DNA of 30,000 bases from Chromera velia (lineage: Eukaryota; Sar; Chromeraceae). Below, in pieces: positions 29,478 through 30,000 of the stretch. The stretch covers positions 1-30,000 of the forward strand of contig JAHBMJ010000985.1 in NCBI GenBank assembly GCA_018398765.1, read 5' to 3'. A program made the position numbers and the translations under genes. The notes beneath the pieces are model-generated. The model was given only the letters and a program-made list of their open reading frames with translations, did no database searches and was not told the origin of the DNA. Numbering within the stretch: position 1 is the stretch's first letter; the number at the start of each line of letters is the position of its first letter.

Positions 29478-30000
29478 TTTGAGTCAGAACCAGGGCAACC
29501 CTAGAAGGACATGAATCACATGATGCCATGATTTAGTCAATTTGTAGTTCATTTGCGTACCTTTACAACGCACCTTTGTTAAGAGGCGCCTGGCAAATGT
29601 TTGTAGTTCTTTCTAGAGTTCTTCGGAGATAAATGACTGAGATATAACGGTAGGGTAAAGCTTTATGTAGATTGAACCGGCCCCAGCAATGTCAAATGCT
29701 ACTAGAAATCATAATGATAAGTACTCATGCAAGCTATAGCAAGGCTCTATATAAACAATTGAAATGATAAATTATGATACATTCATGAGAGATCATAAGA
29801 AGACGGGAATATCAATCAATCCGAATCTATGCATTATAAAATTTATAGTACCTCCAAACCGTTTCCAGGCCGTTTCTTGCAGACAGTGAAGTCTAAAACC
29901 TGATAAAAAGTTCAAAGCTTCTTCTTTTATAATATAAATGGTGGAGTCTTTATGACAAATGAGACGATTTGCGTTTTTACCGCATCCGACTGAGGAATGA
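29478..30000. other. 3' flank, no feature seen
   Basis: This is A/T-rich sequence downstream of the small gene. Nothing coding or structured was recognised. The frame after the TAG at 29477 continues for a further 13 codons to another TAG and then to TGA at about 29530. Confidence 0.5.

Overview
This is eukaryotic nuclear DNA. Host genes are split by short GT-AG introns, there are long simple-sequence tracts, and the left 16.8 kb is a Ty3/gypsy LTR retrotransposon. The host FGGY-family sugar kinase (minus strand, 23346-26720) begins with a signal peptide ending in a Cys-Ser-Ala|Phe site followed by a basic, Ser/Arg/Thr-rich stretch. That is the bipartite presequence used to import proteins into complex plastids of red-algal origin. 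The source is therefore probably a photosynthetic alveolate or stramenopile-type alga. A chromerid such as Chromera velia is my best guess, by inference only.

Positions 1-16762: one large chromodomain Ty3/gypsy element (chromovirus) on the minus strand. Its right (5') LTR is complete (15766-16762, 997 bp, TGTTCTG...CAGAACA ends). Its left (3') LTR is cut by the window edge (1-942). Reading on the minus strand, the order is LTR, primer-binding-site candidate, a decayed coding leader, Gag, CCHC nucleocapsid, protease, RT, RNase H, integrase, chromodomain, then about 8 kb of non-standard 3' sequence, a polypurine tract and the LTR. The 3' sequence holds an unrecognised accessory gene (about 4436-6937) with a well-formed 90-nt intron in the sense orientation. 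The copy is defective: it has in-frame TAA/TAG codons, several one-base frame changes and a DTG-to-DTR protease active site. The LTR copies differ at 19 of 942 positions.

Positions 16763-30000: host DNA. A coding-like fragment abuts the LTR (16763-17173). It is followed by mostly gene-poor DNA to 18.98 kb. Next on the plus strand come a 255-aa protein with nine 18-residue Cys/His zinc-binding-type repeats (18984-20598) and a putative 2-oxoglutarate/Fe(II) dioxygenase (21016-22736, with one frame break). The plastid D-ribulose-kinase-like FGGY gene follows on the minus strand, convergent with the dioxygenase. Last is a small 118-aa plus-strand gene of three exons (28386-29477) whose product starts Met-Gly-Gly-Cys. 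Exon phases match at every junction proposed for the kinase, the zinc-repeat gene and the small gene. No CRISPR array, rRNA or intact tRNA was seen. The host genes show no evident functional linkage to each other.
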